A stretch of 43,201 nucleotides of DNA from Candidatus Rokuibacteriota bacterium (GTDB lineage Bacteria; Methylomirabilota; Methylomirabilia; Rokubacteriales; CSP1-6): contig VBPC01000178.1 of the NCBI GenBank assembly GCA_005887895.1, forward strand, positions 1 to 43,201. The letters are read 5' to 3'. A program made the position numbers and the translations under genes. The notes under the pieces were generated by a model. The model made no database searches and had not been told where the DNA came from. It saw only the letters and a program-made list of their open reading frames with translations. Below, piece by piece: positions 1 to 10,601 of the stretch (position 1 is its first letter; each line of letters begins with the position of its first letter).

Positions 1-163
1 GAGGTCGAGGAGCGCCCCGGGTCCCCCGGGGCACGACGAGCGTTGGGGGGGGTGGGGGGCCATGTCGGGGCCCGGATGAGCAGGCGCGAGGTCGAGGAGC
101 GCCCCGGGTCCCCCGGGGCACGACGAGCGTTGGGGGGTGTGGGGGGCCATGTCGGGGCCCCCC
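1..163. repeat. Two tandem copies of a GC-rich intergenic repeat, period 87 bp
   Basis: Positions 1-73 and 88-160 are almost identical, differing only in the G-run near 51 and 138, and are offset by exactly 87 bases. The second copy runs on to about 163. Each copy holds two inverted repeats: a CCCCGGG/CCCGGGG hairpin and a GGGGGCC/GGGGCCC hairpin, joined by a CGACGAGCGTT segment. Related copies occur at 7061-7206 (inverted, again with period 87), 12565-12640 and 25085-25200, always between genes. It looks like a REP/BIME-type element. No coding capacity is supported here. Confidence 0.8.
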
Positions 164-170
164 ACGTGAA

Positions 171-830
171 ATGACCATGGAGCCGTTCCGCTTCATCGGC
201 TGCGTCGAGCTGCGGCAGGCCCTCGACCACCGCGCCACCGACGAGCGCGAGCTGCTCGACCGGCTGGAGGACGTGCCGGCCGGCTCGATCTTCTATCACA
301 CGCACGGCTACTTCCTCCGTCACCGGCCGATCACCACCGCCTACGGCAACGACTTCGCTTCCTGGGTGGCCAGCCAGGTGCGCGACCAGGTGCTCGCCGA
401 ACGGCTGGCGGTCATCAACCCGTTCGAGTTCGCCACGCTGGAGGACCTGCGCGAGGAGCTGATGTCGTCCGTCCACGATCACCTGATCCGCCTCTCGACG
501 GTGCCGCGCGTCGAGTTCGGGGAGGCCTTCTACTTCCAGCAGTCGCACATCGTCGAGGTGCCGCTCGGGCCGGCCGCCACCACCCTGGCCGAGTTCCGCG
601 ACGCGCTGGCCGCGGTGGACACCAGCGCCATCTACTTCCACATGGTGGAGGCCCGCGCGCGCCTGGGCCGGCGCTCGGGCGACTTCGCCGAGTGGATCCG
701 CAACTCGCTCGGGCTGCCGGCGCTGGCCGAGCGCATCGAGCGCATCGACGCCTACATGACGAGCCTCGAGCGCGTGCGCGCCCGTGTGCTGGCGCTGGTC
801 GACAGCGCGCTGGAAGGCGCGGCGGCGTGA
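171..830 (+). CDS. DUF5752 family protein
   Basis: This 219-residue soluble protein resembles the DUF5752 family, which has no established function but recurs beside trehalose and alpha-glucan genes. The N-terminal part contains a FRFIGCVELRQAL motif, an IFYHTHGYFLRH segment and a second similar SAIYFHMVEARARLG segment near residue 150. This suggests two related histidine/tyrosine-rich halves. The C-terminal 40 residues are helical. It is the first gene of the glucan operon and its TGA overlaps the GTG of the next glycosyltransferase, implying translational coupling. A second in-frame ATG lies two codons downstream at 177, and neither start has a clear Shine-Dalgarno sequence. The family assignment is from memory of sequence style; a role in glucan metabolism is inference from context. 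Confidence 0.75.
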   Translation: MTMEPFRFIGCVELRQALDHRATDERELLDRLEDVPAGSIFYHTHGYFLRHRPITTAYGNDFASWVASQVRDQVLAERLAVINPFEFATLEDLREELMSSVHDHLIRLSTVPRVEFGEAFYFQQSHIVEVPLGPAATTLAEFRDALAAVDTSAIYFHMVEARARLGRRSGDFAEWIRNSLGLPALAERIERIDAYMTSLERVRARVLALVDSALEGAAA

Positions 831-2020
831 TCACCATCGAGGACTACCGGCGGGTGGCGCCGCCCGGCGCCGTCGACATCGTCCTGCGCCTGGCCGAGCG
901 CATGCGGGGCCGGCGCTTCCTGCACCTGAGCGGCGGGCGGTTCGGCGGCGGCGCCGCCGAGATCCTCCAGCCGCTGGTGCCGATGCTGACCGACCTCGGC
1001 GTCGACGCCGCCTGGGAGATCACCGGCGGCGATCCCGGCTTCTACGCGACCACGACGGCGCTGCGGGCGGCGCTGGGCGGCGCCGAGCGCCTGCTGACCG
1101 ACGAGGCGCTCGACCACTACGTCGAGATGAACCGCCTGAACGCCAAGAAGCTGGCCCTGGAGGCCGACCTCGTGCTCGTGCACGACGTGCAGCCGGCCAC
1201 GCTCGTCGGGCACCGCCCGGCCCAGGGGCGCTGGGTGTGGCGCTGCCACTTCGACTGCTCGCGCCCGTCGCGCCGCGCCTGGACGTTCCTGCGACCCTAC
1301 GTCAACCAGTTCGACGCGGCCATCTTCTCCTTGCCGAAGTTCGCCCGGCGCCTCGGCATCCCGAAGTACGTCATCGCGCCGTCGATCGATCCGCTGTCGG
1401 AGAAGAACCGGGAGCTGTCGTCGCGCGAGGTCACGCAGATCCTGAGGGCCCTCGGCGTCGCCCAGGACAAGCCGTTCCTGCTGCAGGTGGGGCCGTTCAC
1501 GCCGGCCGAGGACCCGCTCGGCGTGGTCAACGCCTACCGGCTCGTCCGCAAGTACTACAACGTGCGGCTGGTGCTGGCCGGCACCGTGGACAGCGAGCGC
1601 GAGAGCGTGGAGACGCTGGCCGAGCTGCGCGAGGCGGCCCAGCACGATCCCGACATCGTCCTGCTCGAGCTGCCGCCCGACGCCCATCTGCAGATCAACG
1701 CCCTGCAGCGCGCCGCGACGATCGTGGTGCAGAAGTCCGTGGACGAGGGGTTCGGGCTCGGCGCGGCCGAGGCGATGTGGAAGGGCAAGCCGGTCGTGGG
1801 TGGCTCCGCCGGCGGCCTGCCGCAGCAGATCATCTACGACGTCACCGGCTACACCGTGCACTCGGTCGAGGGCGCGGCGTTCCGCCTGCGCCATCTGCTG
1901 AACAATCCCGAGCTGATCGCTCGCATGGGCGCCGCCGGCCGCGAGCACGTCCGCCGTTCGTTCCTGATCACGCGCCACCTGACCGACTACATGGCGCTGC
2001 TGATCCACCTCACGCGCTGA
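827..2020 (+). CDS. treT: Trehalose synthase-like glycosyltransferase (GT4, TreT type)
   Basis: This GT-B glycosyltransferase of 397 residues resembles trehalose glycosyltransferring synthase (TreT), which makes trehalose from an NDP-glucose and glucose. Visible marks are an N-terminal FLHLSGGRFGGGAAEIL donor/acceptor loop, RWVWRCHFDCS, VIAPSIDPLSEKN, a LLQVGPF strand opening the C-terminal Rossmann domain, and VQKSVDEGFGLGAAEAMWKGKP, which carries the EX7E-type retaining GT4 signature. The GTG at 827 was chosen because it overlaps the preceding stop as GTGA and homology starts there; the longer open frame upstream is a shadow. Genes for TreS, maltokinase and GlgE downstream fit trehalose as the product. 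Another GT4 substrate is possible, since specificity was not tested. Confidence 0.78.
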   Translation: MITIEDYRRVAPPGAVDIVLRLAERMRGRRFLHLSGGRFGGGAAEILQPLVPMLTDLGVDAAWEITGGDPGFYATTTALRAALGGAERLLTDEALDHYVEMNRLNAKKLALEADLVLVHDVQPATLVGHRPAQGRWVWRCHFDCSRPSRRAWTFLRPYVNQFDAAIFSLPKFARRLGIPKYVIAPSIDPLSEKNRELSSREVTQILRALGVAQDKPFLLQVGPFTPAEDPLGVVNAYRLVRKYYNVRLVLAGTVDSERESVETLAELREAAQHDPDIVLLELPPDAHLQINALQRAATIVVQKSVDEGFGLGAAEAMWKGKPVVGGSAGGLPQQIIYDVTGYTVHSVEGAAFRLRHLLNNPELIARMGAAGREHVRRSFLITRHLTDYMALLIHLTR

Positions 2021-2023
2021 GGC

Positions 2024-3265
2024 ATGGCGCGTCCCGAGCCGGCCGAGGCGGTGCGGGCCGAGATCGACCGGCTGGCGCCCGTCGATCTCGCCATCGGCCT
2101 GCTCACCTACAATCACGCCGAGACCGTCGGCACCGTCCTCGACGCCGTCAGCGCCGGCCTCGCGCAGTACTTTCCCGCCGCGCGCAGCGTCGTCATCGCC
2201 GCTGACGCCGGCTCGTCCGACGCCACGCTCGAGCGCGTCGCCGGCGCGGCCCTGCCGACGATCGTGACCAAGCACGAGGCGCCGGCCGGCGAGCGCGTGG
2301 CGGTGCCGTTTCACGGCGTGCCCGGCCGCGGCGCCGCGCTCCGCACCACGTTCGACGTCGCCCAGCGGCTCGGCGCCCGGGCGCTCGTCGTCCTCGAGGC
2401 CGACGTCGTGTCCATCATCCCGGAGTGGCTCGAGCGGCTGGCCGGACCCGTGCTCGACGGCAAGGCCGACTTCGTCGCGCCCGCCTACGCGCGTCACCGC
2501 TGGGAAGGTACGATCTCCCGGCTCCTGCTGAGCCCGCTGGTGCGCGCGCTCTACGGCCGGCGCCTGCAGCAGCCCTTCGGCGGCCAGCAGGCGCTGTCGG
2601 CCCGCCTCGTCGAGCACCTGCTGATCCATCCCAAGTGGTCGTGGCAGGGTACTGACGTCAGCGATCTGTGGATCACCGGCACCGCCATCGCCGACGGGTT
2701 CGCGGTGTGGGAGGCGTGGCTCGGTCGCCACCTCGTGCGCTCGCGGACGCGGACCAGCGACCTGCCGGCGATGATCGCCCAGACGCTGGGCGCGACGTTC
2801 ACGGTGATGGAGCGCCACGGCGACCTCTGGCTCGAGGTGCTCGGCAGCGAGCCCCTCCCCATGATGGGCGAGCCAGCGCCGCTCGACTCGGAGTCGATGA
2901 CGGTGGACGTCGCCGGCATGCTGGAGGCGTTTCGCCTGGGCGTGCGCGACCTGACGTCGATCTGGGAGCTGATCCTCGCCCCCGAGACGCTGGCCGACGT
3001 GCTCACGCTCGGCGACGGCGACCGCATTCGCTTTCCCGACGACCTGTGGGCCCGCGTCGTCTACGACTTCGCGCTCGGCCACCACTACTCCGTGGTGCAT
3101 CGCGACCATCTGCTGCGCTCGCTCACGCCGCTCTACCTCGGCCGCACCGCGGCGTTCGTGCTGGCGACCCGCGGCGTGGACGCCGCGGTGAGCGAGGGCC
3201 GTCTCGACATGGTCGGCGCCGCCTTCGAGCGACAGAAGCCCTATCTCGTGGAACACTGGCGGTAG
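2024..3265 (+). CDS. GT-A glycosyltransferase (family 2 / GT81-like)
   Basis: The protein has 413 residues. The N-terminal half has a GT-A fold: LAIGLLTYNHAETVGTVL opens the nucleotide-binding domain, AADAGSSDAT follows, GRGAALRTTF matches the GxGxA loop, and LVVLEADV supplies the acidic metal-binding motif. FGGQQALSARLVEHLL fits the acceptor region seen in glucosyl-3-phosphoglycerate synthase (GT81) and mannosylglycerate synthase (GT78). The C-terminal 150 residues are mostly helical and unassigned. It lies 3 bp after the TreT-like gene and 2 bp before glgE, so the three are surely co-transcribed. A glucosylglycerate or primer-forming role is inference; GT2-type glycosyltransferase is the safe call. 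Confidence 0.7.
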   Translation: MARPEPAEAVRAEIDRLAPVDLAIGLLTYNHAETVGTVLDAVSAGLAQYFPAARSVVIAADAGSSDATLERVAGAALPTIVTKHEAPAGERVAVPFHGVPGRGAALRTTFDVAQRLGARALVVLEADVVSIIPEWLERLAGPVLDGKADFVAPAYARHRWEGTISRLLLSPLVRALYGRRLQQPFGGQQALSARLVEHLLIHPKWSWQGTDVSDLWITGTAIADGFAVWEAWLGRHLVRSRTRTSDLPAMIAQTLGATFTVMERHGDLWLEVLGSEPLPMMGEPAPLDSESMTVDVAGMLEAFRLGVRDLTSIWELILAPETLADVLTLGDGDRIRFPDDLWARVVYDFALGHHYSVVHRDHLLRSLTPLYLGRTAAFVLATRGVDAAVSEGRLDMVGAAFERQKPYLVEHWR

Positions 3266-3267
3266 TC

Positions 3268-5313
3268 ATGGCCAAACCCCGCCGCGCAGCCAGGGACGTC
3301 GCGCGGCCGCCGAGGACGACCGGCGGTCGCCGCGAGACGGGTCGCCCCGACGCCGGCCTGACCGCCGCGCTCGATTCCAAGCAGCTGCGCCGCACGGTCA
3401 TCATCGAGAACGTCACGCCCACCGTGGATGCCGGACGCTACCCGATCAAGCGCGAGGTCGGCGACTCGCTGGAGGTTGGCGCCGACATCTTCAAGGAAGG
3501 TCACGAGACGCTCGTCGCGTTCCTGAAGTACCGCCGCGTCGACCAGACGGCCTGGCGAGAGGCGCCGATGCGGTTCGTCGACAACGATCGCTGGGCGGGC
3601 GCGTTCGTCTTCGAGGACAACGCGCGCTACGTCTACACGATCGAGGCGCTGGCCGACGCGTTCCGCTCCTGGCTGGCCGACCTCGACAAGCGGGTGGCGG
3701 CGGGCCAGGACGTGGCCAGCGAGCTGCGCGAGGGCGCGGCGCTGGTCGAGGCGGCCGCCGGGCGCGCACCCGGCGACGACGCCCGGATGCTGGCCGGCTG
3801 GGCCAAGGCCCTCGCCGACAGCGACCGGGCCGCCGCCACGGCGGCCGCGCACGACGCCGCGCTCGGCCGCCTCATGGACGCCCACCTCGACCGCGCCGAC
3901 GCGACCTGGGCCGAGCGCGAATACGAGGTCGTCGTCGATCGCGAGCGGGCGCGCTTCGCCGCCTGGTACGAGTTCTTTCCCCGCTCCAACGTCGCCGGCC
4001 GCCACGGGACGTTTCGCGACGCCGAGAGCCAGCTCGAGCGGGCGGCCGCGATGGGCTTCGACGTCGTCTACCTGCCGCCGATCCACCCGATCGGCCGCAC
4101 CCACCGCAAGGGGCGCAACAACGCGCTGGCTGCCCAGCCCGGCGAGCCCGGCAGCCCGTGGGCCATCGGCGGGCCCGAGGGCGGGCACGACGCGGTGCAT
4201 CCCGACCTGGGCACGCTGGCCGATTTCGACCGCTTCGTCGCGCGCGCGCGCGACCTCGGCCTGGAGGTCGCGCTCGACTTCACGATCCAGTGCTCGCCCG
4301 ATCATCCGTGGGTCCGCGAGCACCCCGAGTGGTTCTTCCATCGACCCGACGGGACGATCAAGTACGCCGAGAACCCGCCCAAGAAGTACCAGGACGTCTA
4401 TCCGCTGAACTTCTGGGGCGACGATCCCCTGCCCCTCTGGCAGGAGATGAAGCGCGTCGTCGAGTTCTGGATCGGCCACGGCGTGACGACGTTTCGCGTC
4501 GACAATCCGCACACCAAGCCGGTCCGGTTCTGGGAGTGGCTGATCCGCGAGGTGCAGACGGCCCATCCCGAGACGGTCTTCCTCGCCGAGGCGTTCACGC
4601 GGCCGAAGATGATGAAGGTGCTGGCCAAGGCCGGCTTCACGCAGTCCTACACCTACTTCACGTGGCGCAACGAGAAGCAGGAGCTGGCCGACTACCTGAC
4701 CGAGATCACGACGCCGCCGGTGGCCGAGTACTTCCGCGGCAACCTGTGGCCGAACACGCCCGACATCCTGCACGAGACGCTGCAGCGGGGCGGGCGGCCG
4801 GCGTTCCGGATCCGGCTCATGCTGGCCGCCACCCTGTCCTCGCTCTACGGCATCTATTCGGGCTACGAGCTCTGCGAGGACACGCCCTTCGCCCCGGGCT
4901 CCGAGGAGTACCTGAACTCCGAGAAGTACGAGCTGAAAGTCCGCGACTGGAGCGCGCCCGGCAACCTGGTCGGCGACGTCACCCGGATCAACCGGATCCG
5001 CCGCGAGCACCGCGCGCTGCAGCTCTATCGCAACCTGCGCTTCCACCCCAGCAGCGATCCCCACGTCCTCTGGTACAGCAAGATGACGCCCCGACGTGAC
5101 GACGTCGTGTTCGTCGCCGTCAACCTCGATCCCGACGGCACCCACGCCGCCGTCGTGGAGATGCCGATCGACGAGCTCGGGCTGGCCCCCGACCAGCCGT
5201 ATCGCATGCAGGAGCTCCTCAGCGAGGTCAGCTACCAGTGGCACGGCCCCCGGGGCTTCGTCGACCTGAATCCCGTCGACGCCCCCGCCCAGATCTTCGC
5301 GCTCCGGCGATGA
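3268..5313 (+). CDS. glgE: Alpha-1,4-glucan:maltose-1-phosphate maltosyltransferase GlgE
   Basis: GlgE extends alpha-1,4-glucans by transferring maltosyl units from maltose-1-phosphate (GH13_3). The 681-residue length is normal. An N-terminal beta-domain begins near residue 45 ([17 protein letters not shown]), a helical insert follows, and the TIM barrel starts at WYEFFPRSN. The nucleophile is Asp412 in [10 protein letters not shown] and the acid/base is Glu441 in [10 protein letters not shown]. Their spacing of 29 matches Streptomyces GlgE (D394/E423). The ATG at 3268 is 2 bp after the previous stop; the open frame to 2668 is a shadow of the upstream gene. The first 35 residues are basic and probably disordered. 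Substrate supply comes from TreS and maltokinase directly downstream. Confidence 0.95.
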   Translation: MAKPRRAARDVARPPRTTGGRRETGRPDAGLTAALDSKQLRRTVIIENVTPTVDAGRYPIKREVGDSLEVGADIFKEGHETLVAFLKYRRVDQTAWREAPMRFVDNDRWAGAFVFEDNARYVYTIEALADAFRSWLADLDKRVAAGQDVASELREGAALVEAAAGRAPGDDARMLAGWAKALADSDRAAATAAAHDAALGRLMDAHLDRADATWAEREYEVVVDRERARFAAWYEFFPRSNVAGRHGTFRDAESQLERAAAMGFDVVYLPPIHPIGRTHRKGRNNALAAQPGEPGSPWAIGGPEGGHDAVHPDLGTLADFDRFVARARDLGLEVALDFTIQCSPDHPWVREHPEWFFHRPDGTIKYAENPPKKYQDVYPLNFWGDDPLPLWQEMKRVVEFWIGHGVTTFRVDNPHTKPVRFWEWLIREVQTAHPETVFLAEAFTRPKMMKVLAKAGFTQSYTYFTWRNEKQELADYLTEITTPPVAEYFRGNLWPNTPDILHETLQRGGRPAFRIRLMLAATLSSLYGIYSGYELCEDTPFAPGSEEYLNSEKYELKVRDWSAPGNLVGDVTRINRIRREHRALQLYRNLRFHPSSDPHVLWYSKMTPRRDDVVFVAVNLDPDGTHAAVVEMPIDELGLAPDQPYRMQELLSEVSYQWHGPRGFVDLNPVDAPAQIFALRR

Positions 5314-5368
5314 GAACGCCCCATCGGCTTCGTTGGCTCCCTCGCCGCTCGCCGCCGCCCGAGACCCC

Positions 5369-7039
<1,671 letters not shown>

Positions 7040-7060
7040 CTACATGGGGGGCCTCGAACG

Positions 7061-7206
7061 GGCCCCCCAAGCCCCCCGGCGCTCGGGGGGGCCCGGGGAA
7101 CCCGGGTCCCCCCTCGATGACGCGCTCGCTCTTCCGCGCGAGGCTCGCGCCCCCCACGCCCCCCGGCGCTCGGGGCGATCCGGGGAACCCGGGTCGCCCC
7201 TCGACG
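7061..7206 (-). repeat. Intergenic GC-rich repeat, two copies in tandem (period 87)
   Basis: Two diverged copies start near 7061 and 7148, again offset by exactly 87 bases. They are the reverse complement of the family at the window start. Shared blocks are CCCCCCGGCGCTCGG and CCGGGGAACCCGGGT. The element fills the gap between treS and mak and is open in the mak frame, so automatic tools could extend mak into it. That reading would give a proline/glycine low-complexity N-terminus with no homology. Confidence 0.75.
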
Positions 7207-7224
7207 ATGCGCGCGCGCACTCGT

Positions 7225-8550
7225 ATGTCACGCCGAGCTGACGTCGGTCCTTCGCCGGAGGCGCTGGCGGTGTGGATTGCCGGGCAGCGGTGGTTTGCGA
7301 GCAAGACGCGGCGGATCGTGAGGGTCGCGCTGGAGGACGGCGCCGCGATCGGTGGGGGAACGCTGTGGATCGCGCGGGTCGGGCTCGACGACGGCACCGA
7401 CGCGCGCTACGCGATGCCGTTGCTCGATGCGCCGGCGCCGAGCGACGCGCTCGACGATCCGGCGTTCTGTCGCGCGCTGCTGCACCTGATCGCCGACGGC
7501 GGTCGGGTGGCGGGCGCGCGCGGCGAGGTCGTCGGCGCGCCGACGCGCGCGTGGCCGGCCACCGACGTCGCCGACCTTCCGCCGCGACGGCTCGCCGGCG
7601 AGCAGAGCAACACCTCCGTCGTGTTCGGCGAGGCGCTGATCCTCAAGCACTTCCGCCGGCTGGGGGTCGGCGTGCATCCCGACGTGGAGATCACGCGCTT
7701 TCTCACCGAGCGGACGGAGTTCCGCCACACGCCGCGGCTGGCCGGCAGCCTCGACTACCGCGACGGCGAGGGCGTGTGGGCGCTGGCAATGCTCCAGGAG
7801 ATGGTCACCGGCGCCCGCGACGGCTGGCGCTGGCTGCTCGACCGGCTGGCGGGCGGCGACGGCGCGCTGTCCGCGCTCGAGCGTCTCGGCCGCCGCACGG
7901 GCGAGCTGCACGTGGCGCTGGCGTCCGACGCGCGCGATCCCGCGTTCGCACCCGAGCGCATCACGCCCGGCGACGTGCTGGCCTGGACGGACGACGTCCA
8001 GCGCCAGCTCGACCTCGCGCGGGCGGCGCTGGGCGATCGGCCCTCGGACGGCGTGCCCACCCGCATCGACGCCGGCGGGCTCGGCGGGCTCGTCGGTGCC
8101 ACCAAGCTCCGCCACCATGGCGACTTCCACCTGGGCCAGACGCTGGCCGTCCGCGACGGCGAGGACTGGGCGCTCATCGACTTCGAGGGCGAGCCGCTGC
8201 GCCCGCTGGCCGAGCGACGGCGCAAACACACGCCGCTGCGTGACGTGGCCGGGCTGCTCCGCTCGCTCGGTTACGCGGCGGCCAGCGCGCGCCGGGCCCC
8301 GACGGGGTGGGAGGACGCCGCCCGCCGCGCGTACCTCGCCGGCTATCGCGACGCGGCCGGCCCGGCGTCGTTTCTGCCCGGCGGCGAGGCCGCGCTCACG
8401 CGCGCGCTGGCGGTGCTGGAAGTGGAGAAGGCCGCCTACGAGATCGTCTACGAGGCCAACAACCGGCCCGACTGGTTGCCGATCCCCGTCCGGGGACTCG
8501 TCAGCGCTGCGGCTTCTCTTCGGTCGGATCGCGCGGCTGGGGCAGCGTGA
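7225..8550 (+). CDS. mak: Maltokinase (Mak/Pep2)
   Basis: Maltokinase phosphorylates maltose with ATP to maltose-1-phosphate, the GlgE donor. The 441-residue protein has the aminoglycoside-phosphotransferase-like fold. The N-terminal cap includes IAGQRWFASKTR, typical of Pep2/Mak. The catalytic loop is HHGDFHLGQ with Asp300, and the metal-binding Asp319 is in LIDFEGEP. The C-terminal segment AAYEIVYEANNRPDWLPIP is a family hallmark. ATG 7225 (MSRRAD) is chosen, though ATG 7207 would add six residues; no convincing ribosome-binding site decides it. The last 50 bp overlap the 3' end of the convergent minus-strand gene ending at 8501. It is the last gene of the glucan operon. Confidence 0.92.
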   Translation: MSRRADVGPSPEALAVWIAGQRWFASKTRRIVRVALEDGAAIGGGTLWIARVGLDDGTDARYAMPLLDAPAPSDALDDPAFCRALLHLIADGGRVAGARGEVVGAPTRAWPATDVADLPPRRLAGEQSNTSVVFGEALILKHFRRLGVGVHPDVEITRFLTERTEFRHTPRLAGSLDYRDGEGVWALAMLQEMVTGARDGWRWLLDRLAGGDGALSALERLGRRTGELHVALASDARDPAFAPERITPGDVLAWTDDVQRQLDLARAALGDRPSDGVPTRIDAGGLGGLVGATKLRHHGDFHLGQTLAVRDGEDWALIDFEGEPLRPLAERRRKHTPLRDVAGLLRSLGYAAASARRAPTGWEDAARRAYLAGYRDAAGPASFLPGGEAALTRALAVLEVEKAAYEIVYEANNRPDWLPIPVRGLVSAAASLRSDRAAGAA

Positions 8551-9001
8551 AGATCATCAGGCGCACGTTCCAGCCGTTCTCGGCGAAGTAGACGAGCAGC
8601 CCCTCCTTGTAGAGGAAGACCTCCTCGTTGCCTTGCTGCCCGATCCGGTCGGGCAGCCCCCAGCCGCTGCTCACGATGCCGCGATTGAACGTGCCGCCGT
8701 GTGGCTCCAGCTCGAAGACGCGCACGACCTCCGGCTGGTACTTGCCGTCACGGAGGAGGCCGAACTCGACGGTGAGCCGCACGATGCCCGTCGGCGCCCG
8801 GTCGTCCTGGTAGATCCACTTCTCGATGTCGTAGTTGTCGATCTTCTGGCGGTCCATCCGGGACGGTGTGCCGTACTGCGCGCGGACGGACTGCGTCGTG
8901 CTCACGCCGGGCTGGATGAGCCCCCACTCGGCGGCGTCGACGAGCCCGGCGGCGGCGACCACCACCGTCACGGCGGCGACGAGGACGAGCGGCGCGCGCA
9001 T
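8501..9001 (-). CDS. Secreted BamE/SmpA-like hypothetical protein
   Basis: This 166-residue protein has an apparent Sec signal peptide (MRAPLVLVAAVTVVVAAAG, probable cleavage after VDA-A near residue 23). The mature part, WGLIQPGVSTTQSVRAQYGTP, resembles the start of the BamE/SmpA fold, where a helix-loop precedes a small beta-sheet. No lipobox cysteine is visible, so it is probably soluble in the periplasm or processed differently. The start codon overlaps the GGT stop as ATGA, placing it last in a three-gene operon. Its 3' end overlaps mak convergently by 50 bp. The BamE resemblance is weak and function is unknown. Confidence 0.7.
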   Translation of the reverse strand: MRAPLVLVAAVTVVVAAAGLVDAAEWGLIQPGVSTTQSVRAQYGTPSRMDRQKIDNYDIEKWIYQDDRAPTGIVRLTVEFGLLRDGKYQPEVVRVFELEPHGGTFNRGIVSSGWGLPDRIGQQGNEEVFLYKEGLLVYFAENGWNVRLMIFTLPQPRDPTEEKPQR

Positions 9002-10599
9002 CAGAACCCCAGGGCGACGCCGTCGCCGCGGGGATCGGCGCCGCCGATCAGCACTCCGTCGCCGACCACGACCCCGTGGGCGTGGCCGACGCGGTAGAAC
9101 AGGTCGGGCACCGCCTTGATGGCGTGACCCCGGCGCTTCAGCGCCGCCAGCACGCGGGCGGGCACGCGGCTCTCGACGTGGATCGCGTCGGCGGGATCGT
9201 CGGGCAGGAACGCCCCGATGAGGAATCGCGGGCGCTCGATCGCCTCCTGGATGTCGAGGCCGTAGTCGAAGACGTTGGTCAGAACCTGGACGTGGAACAT
9301 CGCCTGCCCGTTGCCTCCCATGGTCGCGAAGCCCATCACCGGCCGGTCGTCCCGCGTGGCGATCGAGGCCATCAGCGTGTGGAACGGGCGCTTGCGCGGA
9401 GCCAGCACGCTCGGGTGCCCGGGGTCGAGCGTGAAGTGACGCCCACGATTCTGCAGCACGATCCCCGTCCCCGGCGGCACCACGCCGGAGCCGAACGCGT
9501 TGAAGAGGCTCTGGATGACGGCGACGACGTTGCCGTGGCCGTCGGCGATGACGAAGCCCGTGGTGTCGCCGTCGGGCTCGCCGGCCACGAAGGTCCCGGC
9601 CTTGCCGGGATCGACCTTCCGGCGCCGCTCGGCCGCGTACGTCTTGTCGAGCAGCGCGCTGACCGGCACCCGCGCCTGCTCGGGATCGCCGATCCAGCGG
9701 TCGCGATCGGCGTAAGCCAGCTTGACGACCTCGATGAGCAGGTGCAGGTGCTCGACGGAATGCAGCGCGCGCGTGGCCAGGCGATCGGTCTCCAGCATGT
9801 TGAGCGCCATGAGCGCGGTCAGGCCCTGGGTCGGCGGCGGCGTCTCGTACACGGTGACCCCGCGGTACGTCGTCGCGATCGGCTCGCCCCACTCGCCGCT
9901 GTGCGCGGCGAGGTCGTCGGCGGTGACGAAGCCGTCGCGCTCCATCCGCTCGGCGATCGCGCGCGCCACCCGGCCGCGGTAGAAGAGCTCGGGCCCCTCG
10001 GCGGCGAGCTCGCGCAGCGTGCGCGCCAGATCGGCCTGCACAAAGATCTCCCCGAGCCGCGGGGGCCGGCCGCCCGGCAGGAACACGCGACGCCATTCGG
10101 GATCGGGGGTCAGCGGCGCGAACTCCGCGATGGCCTGGCTGACGATGGACGTCGTCGGAAAGCCGCGCTCCGCGCACGCGATGGCCGGCGCCAGCAGCCG
10201 GTCGAGCCGGCAGGTCCCGAAGCGCTCCAGCAACATCGCCCACGCCCGCGCGCACCCCGGCACGCTGACCGTCGGCGCGCCGACGATGGGCAGCCGCTCG
10301 AGGCCGCGCCGGTGCAGCTCGTCCGGCGACGCGCGCGAGCCCGAGCGGCCGGCCCCGTTGAGAAAGTGCACGCGCCGCGCCGCCGCCTCGTAGTAGAGGC
10401 AGAAGAGGTCACCGCCCACGCCGCAGTTGTTCGGCTGGGTCACCGCCAGCACGGCATTGGTGGCGACGGCGGCGTCGATGGCGTTGCCGCCGGCCTTCAG
10501 CGTCTCGACGCCGGCCAGCGTGGCCAGCGGATGGCAGGAGGCGACGAGGCCGTCGCGGCCGAGCGCGACCGGGCGGCGCGAGTAGCCCAGCTGCGGCAC
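9001..10599 (-). CDS. ggt: Gamma-glutamyltransferase family protein
   Basis: This Ntn-hydrolase of 532 residues belongs to the gamma-glutamyltranspeptidase family, which cleaves gamma-glutamyl bonds of glutathione-like substrates or acts as an acylase. LKAGGNAIDAAVATNAVL and NNCGVGGD are the usual N-terminal blocks. GDTTGFVIADGHGNVVAV contains the autoprocessing/nucleophile threonine position, and the PFHTLMAS and GNGQAMFHVQ blocks follow. No signal peptide is seen at the N-terminus (MPQLGYSRRP), unlike periplasmic GGTs, so it may be cytoplasmic. The GTG at 10599 lies 2 bp after the upstream stop; the long frame beyond it is a shadow. The true substrate cannot be told from sequence. Confidence 0.88.
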   Translation of the reverse strand: MPQLGYSRRPVALGRDGLVASCHPLATLAGVETLKAGGNAIDAAVATNAVLAVTQPNNCGVGGDLFCLYYEAAARRVHFLNGAGRSGSRASPDELHRRGLERLPIVGAPTVSVPGCARAWAMLLERFGTCRLDRLLAPAIACAERGFPTTSIVSQAIAEFAPLTPDPEWRRVFLPGGRPPRLGEIFVQADLARTLRELAAEGPELFYRGRVARAIAERMERDGFVTADDLAAHSGEWGEPIATTYRGVTVYETPPPTQGLTALMALNMLETDRLATRALHSVEHLHLLIEVVKLAYADRDRWIGDPEQARVPVSALLDKTYAAERRRKVDPGKAGTFVAGEPDGDTTGFVIADGHGNVVAVIQSLFNAFGSGVVPPGTGIVLQNRGRHFTLDPGHPSVLAPRKRPFHTLMASIATRDDRPVMGFATMGGNGQAMFHVQVLTNVFDYGLDIQEAIERPRFLIGAFLPDDPADAIHVESRVPARVLAALKRRGHAIKAVPDLFYRVGHAHGVVVGDGVLIGGADPRGDGVALGF

Positions 10600-10601
10600 G
10601 C

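Noticed and set aside
1..163. CRISPR array
   Set aside because: Only two units, no variable spacers between conserved repeats, no cas genes; the copies are near-identical tandem units.
752..3256. Long minus-strand open frame of 834 codons
   Set aside because: It is antisense to three clear genes, rich in Arg/His/Ala with no motifs, as expected of a GC-rich shadow frame. The same applies to 3241-5385, 5228-6964 and 40105-42138.
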